From assembly GCA_040235415.1 (NCBI GenBank), contig JBECKR010000025.1, forward strand, positions 1-7,107: a DNA stretch of 7,107 nucleotides, in the 5' to 3' direction. The position numbers were made by a program, and so were the translations under genes. Positions 4,663 to 7,107 of this stretch are shown one piece after another (positions within the stretch are counted from its first letter, which is position 1; the number at the start of each line of letters is the position of its first letter). Under the pieces are notes generated by a model. It saw only the letters and a program-made list of their open reading frames with translations, had not been told where the DNA came from and did no database searches. The stretch comes from JBECKR01 sp040235415 (GTDB taxonomy: Bacteria > Acidobacteriota > Polarisedimenticolia > Polarisedimenticolales > Polarisedimenticolaceae).

Positions 4663-5628
4663 ATGCGCCCGCTCGCGTCCCTCTCCGGCCATTTCTGGTC
4701 GCTCGCGCCGACGATCCGTCATGAGGTGCTGCCGCTGCGCGATCCCGGAGGGGAGCCGTGGGAGGCGCGGAGCCGCGATCCGCGGTTCGGCGACGCCCGC
4801 ATCCGCGGGCGGCTGAAGCCCGGGCGGGGCAACCTGCCCGCGCTCGTCGTGGTCCACGGGCTCGGAGGGTGCTGGGACCGCTTCTACACGGTACGGGCGG
4901 CGCAGGCGGCCGAGCGGCGCGGGATGACCTGCCTCCGGATGGCGCTGCGGGGCGCGGACCACGAGGGCGAAGACCTGTACCACGCCGGGATGACCGCCGA
5001 TCTCGACGCCGCGGCGTCGTGCCCCGAGCTCGCGCCGTACCCCGGCGTGGTCGTGCTGGGGTACTCGCTCGGGGGGCATCTCGCGCTGCGCTACGCCGGG
5101 CTCGGGGTCGCGCCCGCGGTGCGCGCGGTCGCCGCGGTGTCGGCTCCCGTCGATCTCGCGCTCGGCGTGCGGTTCATCGACCGCTCGGCACCGTGGTTCT
5201 ACCGCAAGCACATGCTCGACAGCCTGCGCGAGGACTACGCCGCGATCGCGCGTAGGCGACCGGTGCCGACGCCGCCCGAGCGGCTCCGCGGCGTCGGCCG
5301 GATCCGCGAGTGGGACACGCTGACGGTCGTGCCGCACTTCGGCTTCCGGGACGCCGACGACTACTACGCGAGCCAGAGCGCCGCCGCCGTGATCTCCGGC
5401 GTCCTTTGCCCGACGCTCTACGTCGGGAGCCGCCGGGATCCCGTGATCCCGCCCGCGACCGTGCTGCCGGCGCTCTCGCGGGCGTCCGCGGCGGTCGAGG
5501 TGCGGTGGCTCGACCGCGGCGGACACGTCGGGTTCCCGCCCGGGACCGGGCTCGGCGGCGCGGGCGGCGACGGCCGGCTCGAGGACGCGGTGCTGGCCTG
5601 GCTGGAGCGACGGGCGCGCGCGGGTTAA
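4663..5628 (+). CDS. YheT-type alpha/beta hydrolase
   Basis: This 321-residue alpha/beta-hydrolase is of the YheT/EMB8-like group, whose members are lipid or short-chain ester hydrolases. Key elements are the oxyanion-hole segment VVVHGLGGC (62-70), RMALRGADHEGEDLYHAGM (92-110; RG...LYH.G is the mark of this group), and the nucleophile elbow GYSLGG with Ser135. The acid is probably Asp259 in VGSRRDPVIPP (254-264) and the base His288 in RGGHVGF (285-291). The triad is complete, so activity is likely; the substrate is unknown. No signal peptide is seen, so it should act in the cytoplasm. The start at ATG 4663 is chosen because the protein begins there with a family-like N-terminal region; no Shine-Dalgarno sequence precedes it, but a -10-like box does, suggesting leaderless translation. 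A downstream Met would cut into the domain. The aldo/keto reductase gene begins 23 bases after its stop. Confidence 0.88.
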   Translation: MRPLASLSGHFWSLAPTIRHEVLPLRDPGGEPWEARSRDPRFGDARIRGRLKPGRGNLPALVVVHGLGGCWDRFYTVRAAQAAERRGMTCLRMALRGADHEGEDLYHAGMTADLDAAASCPELAPYPGVVVLGYSLGGHLALRYAGLGVAPAVRAVAAVSAPVDLALGVRFIDRSAPWFYRKHMLDSLREDYAAIARRRPVPTPPERLRGVGRIREWDTLTVVPHFGFRDADDYYASQSAAAVISGVLCPTLYVGSRRDPVIPPATVLPALSRASAAVEVRWLDRGGHVGFPPGTGLGGAGGDGRLEDAVLAWLERRARAG

Positions 5629-5647
5629 GCTCCTTCGCGGAGGGAGC
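5629..5647 (+). promoter_or_regulatory. Hairpin covering the ribosome site of the aldo/keto reductase gene
   Basis: GCTCC (5629-5633) can pair with GGAGC (5643-5647), or CTCC (5630-5633) with GGAG (5639-5642). Both use part of the GGAGGGAG Shine-Dalgarno sequence (5639-5646) that serves ATG 5652. The stem starts directly after the hydrolase stop codon, so ribosomes finishing the hydrolase would open it; this could couple the two genes. The stems are only four to five pairs, so the effect is speculative. Confidence 0.3.
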
Positions 5648-5651
5648 GACC

Positions 5652-6578
5652 ATGCCGCGAACCACCCGCCGCGCCGTGTTGCAGGGACTCGCCGCGACCG
5701 CTGCGGCCGCCTGGAGCTTCAAGCTCCCCGGCGCCGAAGGGGCCCCGGCGTTGATCGAGCGTCCGATCCCGTCGAGCGGCGAGAAGCTCCCGATCGTCGG
5801 GCTCGGGACCTGGAAGGTGTTCGACGTCGGCGGGGGAGCCGAGGAGCGCGCGCCGCTCCGCGAGGTGCTCTCCGCGTTCGTCGAGGGCGGCGCGAAGCTC
5901 GTCGACAGCTCGCCGATGTACGGCCGCGCCGAAGGCGTCGTCGGCGACCTCGCGGCCGATCTCGGGATTCGCGACAGGCTGTTCCTCGCGACCAAGGTCT
6001 GGACCCGCGGGCGCGAGGAGGGGATCGAGCAGATCGAGACCTCGTTCCGGCGGATGCGGGCGAAGACGCTCGACCTCCTGCAGGTCCACAACCTCGTCGA
6101 TCTGCGGGTGCAGCTCGAGACCCTGCGGCGGCTCAAGGCCGAGGGACGCGTGCGCTACATCGGGGTGACGCACTACACCGTGTCGGCCCATCCCGAGCTC
6201 GAGCGCGTGCTGCGCGAGACCGACGGGATCGACTTCGTGCAGCTGAACTACTCCCTCGCGACGCGGGAGGCGGAGGAGCGGCTGCTGCCGCTCGCGGCCG
6301 ACCGCGGCGTCGCGGTGATCGTCAACCGGCCGTTCGAGACCGGCTCGCTGTTCTCGAGGACGCGCGGCAAGCCGCTCCCCGCTTGGGCGACGGAGCTCGG
6401 CTGCACGTCGTGGGCGCAGGTGTTCCTGAAGTACGTGCTGGGAAATCCCGCGGTGACCTGCGCGATCCCCGCGACCTCGAAGCTCGACCACCTCGTCGAC
6501 AACCTCGCGGCCGGCCGCGGGCGGCTTCCCGGCGCCGAGGAGCGCGCGCGGATGGTCAGCTGGGAAAGGGGCGCGTGA
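5652..6578 (+). CDS. Tat-exported aldo/keto reductase
   Basis: This 308-residue protein has an N-terminal twin-arginine signal: TTRRAVLQGLAATAAAAWSF (4-23), with the Arg pair at 6-7 and an Ala-rich hydrophobic core, so the folded enzyme should be exported to the periplasm or cell surface. The mature part is an aldo/keto reductase (TIM barrel, NADPH-dependent carbonyl reduction). The catalytic tetrad is complete: Asp85 and Tyr90 in VDSSPMYG (84-91), Lys115 in ATKVW (113-117), His146 in LLQVHN (142-147). FVQLNYS (195-201) and the cofactor-end segment AIPATSKLDHLVDNLAA (271-287) also match the family. ATG 5652 has GGAGGGAG five bases upstream and starts the Tat signal properly. It lies 23 bases after the hydrolase and may share its transcript. 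Its last eight codons overlap, tail to tail, an oppositely oriented gene. An exported NADPH enzyme is odd because the cofactor must be carried through Tat; such Tat-type reductases are nonetheless often seen in GC-rich bacteria. Confidence 0.9.
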   Translation: MPRTTRRAVLQGLAATAAAAWSFKLPGAEGAPALIERPIPSSGEKLPIVGLGTWKVFDVGGGAEERAPLREVLSAFVEGGAKLVDSSPMYGRAEGVVGDLAADLGIRDRLFLATKVWTRGREEGIEQIETSFRRMRAKTLDLLQVHNLVDLRVQLETLRRLKAEGRVRYIGVTHYTVSAHPELERVLRETDGIDFVQLNYSLATREAEERLLPLAADRGVAVIVNRPFETGSLFSRTRGKPLPAWATELGCTSWAQVFLKYVLGNPAVTCAIPATSKLDHLVDNLAAGRGRLPGAEERARMVSWERGA

Positions 6579-7107
6579 ACACCCAGCGGCCGTTCGTGCG
6601 GACGAGCCGCCCCGCCCACACCGTCCTGCCGACCGGCTCCCAGCCCACGAACAGGCCGCGCCGCGGCTTCGCGCGGATCTCGACCTCGACGCTGAAGTCG
6701 GCGGCGAGGTCGCGGGTCCGGACCCGGACCGCGCCGGTGCGGACCCGGATCGGACCGGACCGGCCCTCGAACAGGTTGCGGACCCAGGTCGCGGTCGACG
6801 GATCGAGGCTTCCGCCCCACAGCGCGCGCACCCCCGCGAGATCGCGGTCCTCGAGCGCGGTGGCGAGGTCCGCCAAGCGATCCTCGACGTAGCCCGAGAC
6901 TCGCCGCTCCCAGTCTCCGGTCCACGCCGGGCAGCGCGCCTGCCACTCGCGGGCGCGGGCGTCGTCCGGCGCGCGCCGCACCAGGGCGTCGAGCGTGGCG
7001 CACAGGGTGTGGAAGCGCTGCTCGCCCCGCAGGCGCTCGGCGGCGTCCCACAGCTCCACGACGGTCGCGCCGGCGAACGGGTCGGCCGCCCCGACCCGCT
7101 CCTGGGC
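6556..7107 (-). CDS. Unrecognised protein with a possible NTF2-like C-terminal domain (5' end outside the window)
   Basis: The minus-strand frame is open from the right edge (first visible residues AQERVGAADPFAGATV) to the TGA at 6558-6556, giving 183 visible residues. A GTG at 7059 is the only in-frame start candidate, but nothing like a Shine-Dalgarno sequence precedes it and the frame stays open above it, so the gene probably begins outside. The first part is helical and Ala/Arg-rich (ELWDAAERLRGEQRFHTL, then LDALVRRAPDDARAREWQA), resembling a helical-repeat end. After about residue 75 the pattern changes to VEDRLADLATALEDRDLAGV followed by alternating strands (PIRVRTGAVRVRT, DFSVEVEIRA, TVWAGRLVRTNGRWVFT), which could be an NTF2-like domain closing a larger protein. 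No catalytic motif is visible and no function is assigned. It converges with the aldo/keto reductase, overlapping it by 23 bases. Antisense frames here are commonly open by GC bias, but its strand-like protein pattern and tail-to-tail fit favour a real gene. Confidence 0.68.
   Translation of the reverse strand, partial: AQERVGAADPFAGATVVELWDAAERLRGEQRFHTLCATLDALVRRAPDDARAREWQARCPAWTGDWERRVSGYVEDRLADLATALEDRDLAGVRALWGGSLDPSTATWVRNLFEGRSGPIRVRTGAVRVRTRDLAADFSVEVEIRAKPRRGLFVGWEPVGRTVWAGRLVRTNGRWVFTRPFPS

Noticed and set aside
6248..7051. A second minus-strand frame overlapping the unrecognised gene at the right edge
   Set aside because: It runs into the aldo/keto reductase and has a Pro/Arg/Gly-rich composition, while the frame ending at 6556 has a strand-and-helix-like pattern.
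1..7107. CRISPR arrays, tRNA or rRNA genes, transposases and att-like long repeats
   Set aside because: Reading through both strands showed no regularly spaced repeats, no cloverleaf-like segment and no mobile-element protein motif.

Overview
The window comes from a very GC-rich bacterium. The genes use strong Shine-Dalgarno sequences, GTG as well as ATG starts, and mostly G/C-ending codons, and one protein carries a twin-arginine signal. Phylum cannot be fixed from the sequence; an environmental Acidobacteriota-, Myxococcota- or Eisenbacteria-like lineage would fit, but that is a guess. I saw no rRNA, tRNA, CRISPR array, transposase or phage gene.

Left part (1-1386): the C-terminal tail of a probable membrane protein (1-114), then about 620 bases without an intact gene (115-738). 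That stretch holds the collapsed remains of a flavin amine oxidase, readable only across two frames, followed by a second, unidentified remnant that begins with a GTGA overlap. Next is an intact membrane methyltransferase-family gene (ICMT/PEMT type, 739-1386). Codons here end in A or T more often than further right.

Middle (1511-3534): a tightly coupled pair encoding the alpha and beta subunits of a thiamine-diphosphate-dependent 2-oxoacid dehydrogenase E1 component, overlapping by 4 bases. No E2 or E3 gene lies beside it in the window. The alpha subunit has Asp-Asp where the thiamine/Mg motif normally has Asn-Asn, and the beta subunit has a Gly in the usual QHSQ motif.

Right part (3620-7107): a probable two-gene unit of a second ICMT-family protein and a SnoaL-like polyketide-cyclase/ester-cyclase fold protein; a YheT-type alpha/beta hydrolase that may be translated from a leaderless mRNA; a Tat-exported aldo/keto reductase; and, convergent with it and overlapping by 23 bases, the 3' part of an unrecognised gene on the minus strand.

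The E1 pair is thus flanked by two ICMT-family paralogues, and three of the rightward units are preceded by similar A/T-rich -10-like boxes embedded in GC-rich sequence. I see mostly small-molecule and lipid-type metabolism and no clear sign of a defence or mobile system. The most interesting items are the altered E1 active-site motifs, the internally collapsed gene remnants and the likely leaderless start.
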